Program-made: the position numbers and the translations under genes
Source of the DNA: Picocystis sp. L7
Lineage: Eukaryota > Chlorophyta > Picocystophyceae > Picocystales > Picocystaceae
Direction: 5' to 3'
DNA: 64,000 bases
NCBI GenBank assembly: GCA_020975725.1
Contig: QXJR01000024.1
Span: 186,001 to 250,000, forward strand
The notes under the pieces: model-generated
Told to the model about the DNA's origin: nothing
The model's database searches: none
The model's input: only the letters and a program-made list of their open reading frames with translations
Part shown: positions 18,636-28,309 of the stretch, one piece after another
Layout of the letters: each line of letters begins with the position of its first letter
Position numbering within the stretch: the stretch's first letter is position 1

Positions 18636-19400
18636 ATGGTCGGCGCACCTGGATACACGTCGGGAAGGTCCGTGATGGTGCTGATTCCCACAGGAGAGCT
18701 TCAGGACGCGAAGAGCCTGGCCTGGACCTGCCTGGCGCTGGGAAAGGCGCACGTGCTCGTGAACTTCGCCGTGCCGACCGTCGGGGAGAGGGTGGAAGGA
18801 CAACCTGTGGTGTGGATCGGGAAAGAAGACCGCATGGACAAGTGTGTGCAGGAATGGATGGAGGACGAAGCATCCATGGCCGCTCTAAACCGACCCATCG
18901 TCCTGGATCGTGCTATCGGGGTGAAAGGAGCCTCCTTCGACGGCGTGCTGGTGCCCGGTGGGAAGGACTTGGAGCAGCTGTGCCAATCGGACAGGGGCAT
19001 GGATATCCTTACTCATATGGTCGTGCAAGACAAGGTCGTGGGAGCAATAGGTGGAGGTCTGCGCATCTTGACCGCCCACTCGGAAAAGCAACAGGGAACC
19101 AGCCAACCCTTGCTCCAAGGTAGGAAGATTTGCAAGTTTGCGGATGCCGCGGCCAAGAACACAGGTGAACTGCCCGACGATTCCGTAATGTCTGTCGAAA
19201 CGAAGCTACGGGAGGCAGGTGCCATCTTCACACCCAGCAACGATGGGGATACGGTGGTTGATGGCAGACTTGTCACTGCTACTGGTAGGGCCCAGGCTGC
19301 GGAATTTGCGAACAAGTTCGTGGCAGCCTTGGATCCACAACACATACCCCAGCTCACGTCACCAGCCGGAGTTCTCCAAGCCGTGTCGAACATCGCATGA
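18636..19400 (+). CDS. DJ-1/PfpI-like protein lacking the usual cysteine
   Basis: The 254-residue product has the DJ-1/PfpI fold pattern: first strand SVMVLIPTGELQDAKSLAWT, second strand HVLVNFAVPT, the FDGVLVPGGKDLEQL glycine turn and the nucleophile-elbow strand VVGAIGGGLRILTA. In family members the elbow reads AAICxG; here the Cys position (about residue 139) is Gly, so the cysteine chemistry of DJ-1 or PfpI enzymes is not expected. The later region (KLREAGAIFTPSNDGDTVVD, RLVTATGRAQAAEFANKFV) matches the family's second half. It may be a non-enzymatic or redirected paralogue. Start at the ATG 18636. Convergent with Ran. Confidence 0.8.
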   Translation: MVGAPGYTSGRSVMVLIPTGELQDAKSLAWTCLALGKAHVLVNFAVPTVGERVEGQPVVWIGKEDRMDKCVQEWMEDEASMAALNRPIVLDRAIGVKGASFDGVLVPGGKDLEQLCQSDRGMDILTHMVVQDKVVGAIGGGLRILTAHSEKQQGTSQPLLQGRKICKFADAAAKNTGELPDDSVMSVETKLREAGAIFTPSNDGDTVVDGRLVTATGRAQAAEFANKFVAALDPQHIPQLTSPAGVLQAVSNIA

Positions 19401-19656
19401 CATGGGCAAAAGAATCCACTACAACAAATCCATCCCTTAGCTGCGTTGATGACATACTGAATTACAATGCAGGACTTCTGCAGTGTTGCTCTGGCCGAGC
19501 AAACAACTGTGCAGCCACTAAGTTCTCAAACGATCATCTTCTTAAGTACTACCAAAACACGAAAAGTAAAACAGGTATCACGCTGCAATCATGTTCTACC
19601 TCTTCCTCCTAGCCTTATTGTCTTTTCTTCTGTGGCCAGATATGGAGAGACGTAGT

Positions 19657-20882
19657 CTAGTCCAAGAGATCGTCGTCCCCATCGTCTGGGAGAGGCATCT
19701 TCGCAGCTTCCTGAAGCTCCTGTTCGTTGACGGCCTGAGCTGCCAAATCAATCTGCACCTCTGCGGGCACATACGCAGGTTGTTCAACGAAATGGAGGTT
19801 GGGATCGCCAGTGAGCTTGCGTGCCAAGTACAGGAAGGGCTTCTCGAAGTTGTAGTTGGATTTGGCACTGATTTCATAGTACTGCAGGTTCTTCTTGCGA
19901 TGGAACGTCACCTGCTTTGCCTTCACCTGGCGATTCTTCACGTCCACCTTGTTTCCACACAGGACGATGGGTATGTTCTCACACACACGCGTCAAGTCCC
20001 GGTGCCAGGTCGGCACATTCTTGTACGTAAGCCGAGACGTGACATCGAACATGATGATGGCGCAGTTCCCATGAATGTAGTATCCATCACGCAGCCCACC
20101 AAACTTTTCCTGTCCAGCCGTGTCCCAGCAGTAGTACCTGATCTGTCCTCGATTGGTGTAAAAGTCGAGTGGACGCACCTCCACGCCAATGGTGGCTGTC
20201 CGAATCCGGTCCGATCGCAAGTCCCACGAAGGCGGGTTTCGGTTCGGGTCAGCACTCGATTGCCAAGGGCTCGAATCCTTCTGGTGTCCGATCGGCACGT
20301 GCACTTACGTTCGTACTTCTTCTCGAACTCTCCCGTCCTGTGACGCTTCACGAAGGTGGTTTTACCTGGAATGGAAAGGGAAGGGGTCAGCTTCTGGAAC
20401 TTCGGCCGTCTTAGGGTTCGTTTTCGCGCCTTCGAACGGCGGCGGCGGTGCGGCTTCCACACGCACGGTGCGTTCGCGCTTGGTGTTTCGTTCGACGTCC
20501 CGTCCGAGCCGTCCTTCTTCCATTTCCCTTCCGTTCGTCGCCGTTCTCGTCCTCGGCCGCCGCTGCTTTCACGCACCGGTTCCACCGTCTCCCACGAGCA
20601 GCAGCTTGAAGTTGGGCACGCCGGCCGGCGTCTGTTGTCCTGGGAGAGCCTGTCAAGCACGTCGTGCCGTTCCAACGCGTCCGTTTCCGCAGGCGCACGC
20701 AGCCAGGCGCGCACGGAGCACAGGCGCGTCCCCAGCACGTCGTCCGTCCGTCGACGTTTCCCGATCGCGCGCACACGCGTTTTCCGAGGCACGTTTTCGG
20801 TCAGTTCGATCCTTTCCCTCGGGTCTTGGCCCTCGTCCGGTTCTTCCTGCGTCCTCCACGTCCTTCGTGGGCCACGCACCAT
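19657..20882 (-). CDS. RAN: Ran GTPase
   Basis: Four coding exons on the minus strand: 20880..20882 (the ATG alone), 20577..20649, 20309..20365 and 19657..20195; donors GTGCGT, GTGCGT and GTAAGT; all phases agree. The 223-residue product begins MALPGQQTP, as plant Ran does. It has G1 GDGGTGKT (21-28), EPTIGVEV of switch [23 protein letters not shown] and [13 protein letters not shown], and ends in the acidic DDGDDDLLD typical of Ran. Ran drives nuclear import and export and spindle assembly. YYCWDTAG and LHFVEQPA are plant-lineage features. Paired GTTAAC boxes lie about 110-120 bp upstream. Confidence 0.97.
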
Positions 20883-20987
20883 GGCGATTCAGCGCGAGTG
20901 TCGCGTGGCGAAGAAGCACGAAGCACGAAGCACGATGGCGATCTGCACTCGCGTCCTCGACCACCCCTTCGACCCCCCTCCCCTCGA

Positions 20988-21110
20988 GTTAACGACAAAG
21001 TTAACCCCACGCCGGGCCCCCTCCGCGCCCCTCGGGAAGGGGGCACCGAGGGGTGGTAAGTCGGGGGTTAAGTCGCAGGGGGGGGGGACGCAGGGGACGG
21101 TGTGCAGTTA
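20988..21110. promoter_or_regulatory. GTTAA box cluster upstream of Ran
   Basis: GTTAAC at 20988-20993 and 21000-21005 (12 bp start to start) lie 106-123 bp upstream of the Ran ATG. Two further GTTAAG hexamers, each followed by TCG, lie at 21067-21072 and 21105-21110. This is the densest cluster of the motif in the window. Confidence 0.5.
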
Positions 21111-21186
21111 AGTCGGAGGTTCAGGGAAGAGGGTGCTGGATCCATGGGAAAGGTGACACAAGGGGTGCTGTGGATGCAGGTTGGAT

Positions 21187-21864
21187 TCAAGGGGACGGAG
21201 GAGATGGACAGACGCCTTCCACGCGCTTGTGAGAGAGGTTGACGGTCCCACGATGCTGCTTGGGCTGGCGACGGGTGGCCGGGTAGCGCGACGTGCCCAC
21301 GTTGGCACGGACGATGTCGCGTGCGCTGAACCAATCCTTGCCGTACCATTGAATCAGCTGGCCGTTCTTCCGGACGTCCTCCATCAGCACGAATTCCCTT
21401 CCCACCAAACGAGTGTCGTGCGGCGTGCCGAAGCACTGGCTGGTGGCCTTGGTGTTGCTCCGCTCGTCGGGGCCAGGACAGCTCATGAACTGCAGCTTGG
21501 ACTGAGGGATCTCGCATGGATCGATCACACCTCCCTTCTGCAGGTACGACATGGCCCAGTCCTTGTTGGCCTTGCACTTGTGCCAGGCAATTCTGCGTCC
21601 CCAGTACACCATCCGGTACCCGCGAGGCAAATCCCTCGCTGCCACCAGGATTTTTCCAAAGGTCTTGTTGGGATGCTGCACGACCTTCAGGGAAGGATCT
21701 CCAACCTTCATGTGATCCCGGCAGTACGGAACGTCGCTCGCCGGATCTCTGCAGCGAAGGCAAGGTTTCCCATCTTTCTTCGTGGCCCAACAGTGGCCGG
21801 TCCCCAGGTTCTGCCCGCTGAGCTTCGACACCCGCCTCTTGGGCTTGCTTTGCGTCTCCACCAT
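21187..21864 (-). CDS. SET-like domain protein with an N-terminal Cys-rich motif
   Basis: From the ATG at 21864 the product is 225 residues. Near the N-terminus is GHCWATKKDGKPCLRCRD followed by VPYCRDHM, a CxnC...CxxH arrangement that could bind zinc. The remainder looks like a compact SET methyltransferase-like domain: KTFGKILVAARDLPRGYRMV, then SKLQFMSCPGPDERSNTKAT where SET proteins have the RFINHSCxPN strand, then REFVLMEDVRKNGQLIQWYG with the terminal YGxDWF-like WYGKDWF. If so, it may methylate lysines in histones or other proteins. The canonical NHS is replaced by MSCPGPDERSN, so activity is uncertain. Intronless; divergent from the GH5 gene. Confidence 0.5.
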   Translation of the reverse strand: MVETQSKPKRRVSKLSGQNLGTGHCWATKKDGKPCLRCRDPASDVPYCRDHMKVGDPSLKVVQHPNKTFGKILVAARDLPRGYRMVYWGRRIAWHKCKANKDWAMSYLQKGGVIDPCEIPQSKLQFMSCPGPDERSNTKATSQCFGTPHDTRLVGREFVLMEDVRKNGQLIQWYGKDWFSARDIVRANVGTSRYPATRRQPKQHRGTVNLSHKRVEGVCPSPPSP

Positions 21865-22991
21865 GACCACTGTCCTTCGAAACGACCCCTTCTTCCTGCT
21901 TTCGGAGCAAGGATCGAAGCCGAGGCGCGTCCAGGAGCCTGCGACTGCGCCTCTTCGTCCTCGCTTTCGTTCGAATCTCCACCTCGGCGGGCCCCGTACC
22001 CTGGCGTACCCGTACGTCAAAACGGACGGGATGGGGACCGGGCGGATCGGATCGGTACGGGGTCCGGTTTCGAGTGTGGGTCAAGAAGGAAGCTGAAAGG
22101 GATCGTCCATCGGTCGGATCCGTTCGATGAAAGGAAAGGGTTCGCGCGAAGGAGAGGTGCGGTGGCCTGGCCACCGACCGACGGCATCGCACCGGTCCAT
22201 CCCGACGGACCGAACGGATCGAGCGAAGGGACGTGCTTCCTACCACGAGACAGTGGTGTCGATGCCAACGCGGACGAGGTGTCGGCTCTCACCCCGAAGC
22301 CGTGTCCGTCCCCTTCCCTCGGGTTCTCAGCACCGTGTCGGAGGGACTTCGCTTCAACCCGCTCGATTCGAGGAGAGCGATCGAACGGTGTTGCATGAAA
22401 GATCGCCAGTTGCTTGTTCCTTCCAGCACGACCCATGCACAGTGATCTTTCTACCGCGGATTACCGTTGGTGCGGACGAGCCGTGCCAAGGACGAGACCA
22501 CCACCGTCCTGGCATCCGTCTCTGCGATTCACGTCCTTGGAATCGGCCATGGCCAGCTTCGCAAACGCACAGGAGGCGCGGTTGTCGGTGCTTCTTCGGG
22601 AACCGTTCCCACGTGTCGATTGCCTCTCGGCCGTGGTCCATTCTCTCCTGGGAGGATTTCTGGGACGGATCCTCCACCCCACGTTCGGTGCTGTGCCAGA
22701 ATGCCCCCCTTTGCTTTTCTCGGAAGCCTCCGTCCCAGGGAGCCCCGAGACAGCCACCCCCCCCGGGGATCGGACCCCGCCCTGCCCACCGAGAAAACCC
22801 CCATGCCCCCCCTCCCTCCCTCCCGAATATTCGCCCTTCCTTCCCCCCGGTTCCAGCCCCATGGGAATTCGTCGAATATTCGCCCCTCGTTCGACGCCCT
22901 CGGTCGACCCCGATCGAGGCTGCTCGATCAGAACCAGTCCACGTGCTTTGGTTCGCGAGCACGTCGTGCTGCGCTCCTCTGCGGACTCGGG
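21865..22991. other. Divergent intergenic region between SET-like and GH5 genes
   Basis: Long overlapping frames occur on both strands, but none resembles a family. Two CGAATATTCG palindromes lie at 22824-22833 and 22873-22882, each followed by CCC and 49 bp apart, in a C-rich stretch 110-170 bp before the GH5 ATG. Confidence 0.4.
22824..22882. promoter_or_regulatory. Two CGAATATTCG palindromes upstream of the GH5 gene
   Basis: Two identical 13-bp copies (CGAATATTCGCCC), 49 bp apart, within 170 bp of the GH5 start. The same palindrome abuts the PPP4R2 start, and a near copy abuts the EF-hand start. Role inferred. Confidence 0.35.
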
Positions 22992-24332
22992 ATGGCGCTT
23001 CTGGCACGCCTGACGTTCGTGGCGGTGCTGTGGTCCACCTGGAAGCACGTGGAAGGAGAGACGCTGCCGTGGCTCACGCAGTTCAACAGCCACGGCGAAC
23101 CTACGCCCAGGAACGACGGAGCACGACACGGGAGGTGCGATCGAGAGGACGAATATCCCATCTTTTCGGCCACGGTGGAGGCCAACCAGGACTCGAGGTT
23201 CGTGACCGTGGAAGGGACCAAGCTGAAGCTCGGATGTCGCACACTCAAGTTCGGCGGATCCAACACCTACCAGCTCATGGAACTGGGAATGGAAGGAAGC
23301 GAAGGACAAGCTCGTGTCAGGACGCTGCTGGACGAACACGTCAAGCTGGGCATGGAAGTCGTCCGAACGTGGACGTTCGCCTATCGCTGGGAGAAAGCCC
23401 TGCAATGGGCTGGGGGAAGCTACAACGAGGAAGCCTTTCGCGCGCTCGATTTCGCTGTCGACGAGGCCGGGAAGAGAAACCTCAAGCTCATCGTGGCTCT
23501 CGGAGACATGTGGTGCGAACCAGAAGGTGTCGCCACTATGATCGGGTGGTGTGGAGGATCGTGGGAAGGGGACTTCTTCACGTCAGAGTCCTGCAAAGAC
23601 ATGTACAAAGACAGAATCCTCAGCATTGTGGAACGGGTGAACACCATCACAGGTGTGGCATACAAGGACGATCCCACCATCATGGCCTGGGACATCATCA
23701 ACGAAGCACGATTCAAATACGCTGGGCATTGCTCTTTGCGAGACTGGTTTGCGGAAATGGCTGCCTACATTAAAACATTGGATGGCAAGCACCTGGTCAC
23801 GACTGGAGAGGAGGGGTTCTACAGCACGACCCCGGACGGATACTGGGTCAATCCTGACTACTGGTCGCCGGACGAAGGACAAGATTATATTGCTGATCAC
23901 ACCATTACACGCGACATTGATTTTCTGACCATTCACATGTGGCCAGACAACTGGCTGATGGATGCTGTAGGCTGGCAGGACAAAGTGGTGTTCACCAAGG
24001 ACTGGGTAGATGTCCACATCGCCCAAGCTTCAGAGCTAGGCATGCCGTTGTTGATTGAAGAATTCGGGAAAAAGATCATGGACAACGAAAATGTGGACAT
24101 TCGCAACGAGATCTATAAGGCCGTGTACGATGCTGCAGAGCAAAGTGCGAAAAGCGGCGGTCCAGTTGTTGGAACCATGTTTTGGTATCTCAGCGACGAG
24201 GTGTACTCTGATCCAGACGGTTGGAGTCGTGGAGGATACAACGTAGCCTTGTCCGATCAATCAACACTAGGTATGATTGAGCGCCACTCGAGGTCCATGG
24301 CCAATGCTGGGGACAACGAATCCTCCTGCTAG
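22992..24332 (+). CDS. Secreted GH5 glycosidase, probable endo-beta-mannanase
   Basis: The 446-residue product starts with a signal peptide (MALLARLTFVAVLWSTW). The catalytic barrel begins near FVTVEGTKLKLG and carries GSNTYQLMELG, VVRTWTFAY and the general acid in DPTIMAWDIINEARF (E238). The nucleophile strand is MPLLIEEFGKK (E357), followed by GTMFWYLSDEVY. This pattern, with family-typical spacing, matches GH5 mannan endo-1,4-beta-mannosidases of plants and fungi. It would cut mannan in the cell wall or outside the cell. The frame is open upstream to 22467, but only the start at 22992 gives a signal peptide. Intronless. Confidence 0.85.
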   Translation: MALLARLTFVAVLWSTWKHVEGETLPWLTQFNSHGEPTPRNDGARHGRCDREDEYPIFSATVEANQDSRFVTVEGTKLKLGCRTLKFGGSNTYQLMELGMEGSEGQARVRTLLDEHVKLGMEVVRTWTFAYRWEKALQWAGGSYNEEAFRALDFAVDEAGKRNLKLIVALGDMWCEPEGVATMIGWCGGSWEGDFFTSESCKDMYKDRILSIVERVNTITGVAYKDDPTIMAWDIINEARFKYAGHCSLRDWFAEMAAYIKTLDGKHLVTTGEEGFYSTTPDGYWVNPDYWSPDEGQDYIADHTITRDIDFLTIHMWPDNWLMDAVGWQDKVVFTKDWVDVHIAQASELGMPLLIEEFGKKIMDNENVDIRNEIYKAVYDAAEQSAKSGGPVVGTMFWYLSDEVYSDPDGWSRGGYNVALSDQSTLGMIERHSRSMANAGDNESSC

Positions 24333-25335
24333 CACATCTCTGATGCAACAGTCTTGCGAGGCATGAAGAAAGTAGAAAGGCACTCTGCAGTTGAACTATC
24401 CGCACCAATGTCAATGACGGGTCAGTTGCTTGCTTGCATGACATTCTGTATTGCATGCCAATGACCATCACCATACGTGATGCTCGTTGACCTGTAGTAA
24501 TGGACAGATATAGCTTGGAAACAGTCCTTCGTCCGCCATTCGTTTGGCTGCGCTCACTTGAAGTTGCCTTCACAAGCATGGTTGAGCTCACAAGCACGGC
24601 CGCACGCGAGGGCGCTTCCAAACTGTTTGCTGCGGATGCTTTTCGTGCAGGAGATACACAGTGCGCTTTGCCCGTCTTCTTTTGAGTCCACGATCCACAG
24701 AGCAGAGCTCCCCAATTGCTCTGTCCCTGTCACGCTCGGTCTTCAGGTGGGCAGAGAGTGCCGTGGTAGGTGCTTGGGAACCCATGCGCCTTCCAGGACC
24801 TTCCCTTATCTTTGGTGGCACTGTCCATCCACCTCATGCCTCCCAAAGGATGCTTCCACACCTTCCATCTGGGGATCCCAGACCAGTGAAGGGCTTGACA
24901 GAAGCCAACCCCAGAACCCGTCTGTCCCCACCAACCTCCTCCCCAGAGAAGAAACTCCCCTCCCGCCTTCCCTGCTCGATCCGGGGGAAGGAAGCCTCCC
25001 CTCGGGTTAACTCGATGCTTAACTCGATCGGTGTGGTTTGTTTCGTGCTCGGCCATTCCGTGCTTTGCCTGCTGCGCTTCGTCCGTCCTTTCGCGCCTCT
25101 TCGCGTGCGATCGGAGGCACCAGAGGGGTCCACGAACGTCCAGAAAGGCAGGTGGAGGTGCGTGGAAGGAAGGAGCGGACGGATCGAAGGACGCACGTGG
25201 ACGTGGTCGAAGAAACGCCGTGGAAAGGGCCGGCTTGAACTGACACGTGCTCGACGGAACGAACGCGAAACGAAGACCTTGGCTTTTTCGCGTGACCGGA
25301 GAGTCGAAAGGAACGCCGTTGAAAGGAGGCCCAGC
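24333..25335. other. Intergenic region between GH5 and Snf7 genes
   Basis: GH5 3' UTR and Snf7 promoter region. No recognised coding. The paired box at 25006-25023 is the only clear element. Confidence 0.4.
25006..25023 (+). promoter_or_regulatory. Paired GTTAA box upstream of Snf7
   Basis: GTTAACTCGA (from 25006) and CTTAACTCGA (from 25018), 12 bp start to start: the clearest copy of the motif with its TCGA extension. About 310 bp before the ATG at 25336. Confidence 0.55.
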
Positions 25336-26210
25336 ATGGCGTCCTTTGGGTTGGGACGCCTCTTCGGCCGCTCAGGAGGAACCGTGCAACCGCAAAAAGG
25401 AAGCACGGAATCGACCATGAACACGTTGGAGAAGTTGCAAGAGGTGAGCTGTCGAAAGAATCGGAGAAGGAAAACGATCCTCCGCAGCAAACGGAACCGT
25501 TCTTGGCCACTCTCCGCTCCCAAACCCGCGAAGGAAAGATGGGATGACTGACGAGGTGTCCTGCCTCTGCGTGTCTTTTTGCCCTTGCTCCATCGCAGAC
25601 CATCGAATTGTTGGAGAAAAGAAGCACATTTCTGCAGAAGAAAATGGACACGGAGGTTGAGCGGTCTAAAGAGTACCTGAGGCTTCAGAATAAAAAAGCA
25701 GCACTCCAGTGCCTGAAGAGAAAGAAACTCTACGAACAGCAATCAGATGGGCTGGAAGTGCAGATCCTCAAACTACAGGAGCAGCAGATCATGCTGGAGG
25801 GTGCACGCCAGACAACCCAAGTGGTGACCTCCATGAGGGAGGCCGGCAAACAGATGAAGGCCATTCAAAAAGATACGAACATTGACGATGTGGACAAGGT
25901 GTTGGATGATATTAGCGACCACACCGACCGTATGAAGGAAGTGCAAGATAGGCTTTCCGAGCCCACCGGTGCCTTGGCGGACTTGGATGACATGGAGCTG
26001 GAAGCTGAATTGGAACAGCTAGAATCCGAGGAGCTCGACAAGCAGCTGATGGAGCCTCAGATGCCAGCACCTGCTGCTAGGCAGAAGGGAGCAGAGGAAT
26101 CGGTTCCAGAATTGCCGCGTGTCCCCTCCAAAGCACCGGCTGCGCGTACGAAGGCAAAAACTCAGGAAGAAGAAGAATTGGAAGCGCTGCAGGCCGAAAT
26201 GGCTATGTGA
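25336..26210 (+). CDS. VPS32: ESCRT-III subunit Snf7/Vps32/CHMP4
   Basis: Two exons, 25336..25443 and 25599..26210 (donor GTGAGC, acceptor CGCAG, phase 0). The 239-residue product begins with the Snf7 N-terminus (MASFGLGRLFGRSGG), has the long basic helical hairpin (ELLEKRSTFLQKKMDTEVER, KAALQCLKRKKLYEQQ) and an acidic second half (DDVDKVLDDISDHTDRMKEV). It ends in a MIM1-like EEEELEALQAEMAM that would bind the Vps4 ATPase. Snf7 polymerises on endosomal and plasma membranes to drive scission. Length and charge split match the family. The paired GTTAAC boxes upstream are shared with other housekeeping genes here. Convergent with PPP4R2. Confidence 0.95.
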
Positions 26211-26368
26211 AGGCAAGGTCTCGGTCCGTTCATGTACATAAATTGTGGACACTCGTCTGTTGGACGTCCACTTCCCGCTGCGCTGCACCCCAGCATGTGG
26301 TCACAGTACATTCAGCTGCGTTTGCCTCGATCGCGAGCTACTGCCTCCTGAGGGGCCGCCGTAATTAT

Positions 26369-27033
26369 TCAAGCATGTTTCTCTTGGTGGAAGTACTCTG
26401 CAAACGCTTGAGGTGTTCCAAGATGGTGTTTCTCAGAGCTGGTACCGTGCCCGTTCTCTGCCCTGTAAGAAACTGTGGATGTTACGTTCAGTTGTCTTTC
26501 CAGCGCCAGTTCGAAGTGCTCGAACTTTGGGTACTGTTCTACAGGATTGAGGAGTAGCTCGCAGATCCTTTGCACGGTGAATGGAGGTCCGTCCTCGAAT
26601 TCATCGAGCTTTTGCAGTATCCTTTCTTCGAATTCCTTCAAGTGCTCCTCCACGGCTTCCGCTTTGGAAGGACCGACCGCCTGCTTCGTGCCACGCACAG
26701 CGGTATCGAAGGGATGGGTCAGATGTCACTGATCATCACATAAACTTGCTCCTCGAACAACACGAAGTTCCGTGCACTCACCTTTTCTTTTCTTTCTTCT
26801 TTCCTCGCCTTGTCTTTCTTCGCGTACTGCTCCACGGCTTGTGCCAATCCCCCTTGGATGCTCTCCTTGAGCTCGTTCCACTCGCACCTGCACGCGGATT
26901 CGCGGTCAGCCGTCGCACCGTAGGTCTTCCTCAAGCTTCTTCCAGTCCCATTCGCATCGCAGACGCACCTCAACCTTCCTTCCTGCACCAACTCCGTGAG
27001 CTTCGTGCGCCAACCGTCGCGCTCGCTTCCCAT
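26369..27033 (-). CDS. PPP4R2: Protein phosphatase 4 regulatory subunit 2 (PPP4R2)
   Basis: Three exons on the minus strand: 26969..27033, 26782..26887 and 26369..26680 (donors GTGCGT and GTGAGT, phases 2 and 0), giving 160 residues. The diagnostic region is ERILQKLDEFEDGPPFTVQR followed by ICELLLNPVEQYPKFEHF, matching the PPP4R2 core (ERIL...GIPFTIQRLCELL). Exon 2 supplies the preceding helix (CEWNELKESIQGGLAQAVEQ). PPP4R2 targets the PP4 catalytic subunit to substrates in DNA repair and centrosome maturation. The protein is short: the long acidic tail of animal homologues is absent. A CGAATATTCG palindrome ends 9 bp before the ATG. Confidence 0.85.
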
Positions 27034-28309
27034 CGCATTTGCGAATATTCGCAATTCGCACGTGGTCGATCCAAGGGGGGAGGTCCCACTTCCATCCATC
27101 CATCCATCCACACGTGGCACGATCCACCACGAGCACCAAGGAAGGTCCGAGGATGTGCACAAGACGAAAGGGAGGTAGACAAGACGAGAGGAAGAGCGGA
27201 AGGAGGCGGAAGGATCGGTCCGTCCCATCCTCGTCCTTGGAATACGCGTCGATGATAGCCGTTGCGGTGGACGCATGTGCAATACCGCACAATCTTCGTG
27301 GTATACCCGTACACGGCTTGAAGTATCTGGATCTCTCCTGGACGAGAAACAGCCACAAGGAGTAGATGTTACTCTACGATGGGAGGCATTCGCACTGAAT
27401 GAGGAGGAGGTGCATGGAGGGTGCAAGTGAAACCATGTTGGACATAAGAAAAGTGCTAGAAGTACAATGCGAGCGAAGAATCAAGGTGCTTCGTTGAACG
27501 ATAAGAAATGCGCAAGATCCATGTGTTGTACCACGTGCCATGGAATGACGACACCGCACCGAAAGTTGCCGGGGCATGAACCGTTGCCTCCGTACAAGGT
27601 AAGTTTGTAGGAAACGAGGGGATTTTTAGAGATCATGAACGACCGAAGCAATAGCTATGAGAGTTTGGGCTCACCCTCTTGTGGATTGACGTCAACCTAG
27701 GACCAAGCTTTCGAAAGGGTCCGTTTGATGAGTGCGTCACATGGAAACAAAAGTGGGGCACCGATACGTGTTGTTTCCCTTGGATAGAAAGTGTTCTTGC
27801 ATTCATTAAACAAGAAACGCGTGCATTGGAGAAAAGTAAGAACCATTGCCTCGTGCAAAACCTCCAATCGGAAGTTGCTCTCGATGGAGCAACTAACCCC
27901 TCTTTGGTCCGGGTACCACGCGTAGGTGAAGCCACCTCTCATTGTTGGACGCATGCAATGCACCATTGCTCCCCCCCTTGCGTGCTCTCCAACGCGAGGC
28001 ACGATTCGCGTGTTCCCTTTTCGGCTTTCGAGAATGCACATGTACATGCTCGGCAGAAAGGAGATGGCAATCCATCGAGCCCCCTGTCCTCGGAGGATGG
28101 GCGAACGCGATGGTTCTCATTCGGGATGGACGAGGGTCCCATTCCATCCACTTGTTTCCATCCACGACCCCGTCCGGTTGGCCAATGTTGTGCGTTTCCA
28201 CTCCCCCTCCTGCAGTGAGGCAGACCTTGTGGTGGCCAAGGGGACGACTCGACTGCCCTCGGGTGACACGTGGGTCCCTCTGGCACATCGCCACCACAAA
28301 TCCAGGACG
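27034..28309. other. Divergent intergenic region between PPP4R2 and the NTF2-like gene
   Basis: CGAATATTCG at 27042-27051 abuts the PPP4R2 start. A short (CCAT)n tract lies near 27092-27110. From about 27360 to 27950 the DNA is richer in A/T than the genes around it. No family-like coding found. Confidence 0.4.

Noticed and set aside
22467-22991. N-terminal extension of the GH5 protein
   Set aside because: Not protein-like and would bury the signal peptide.
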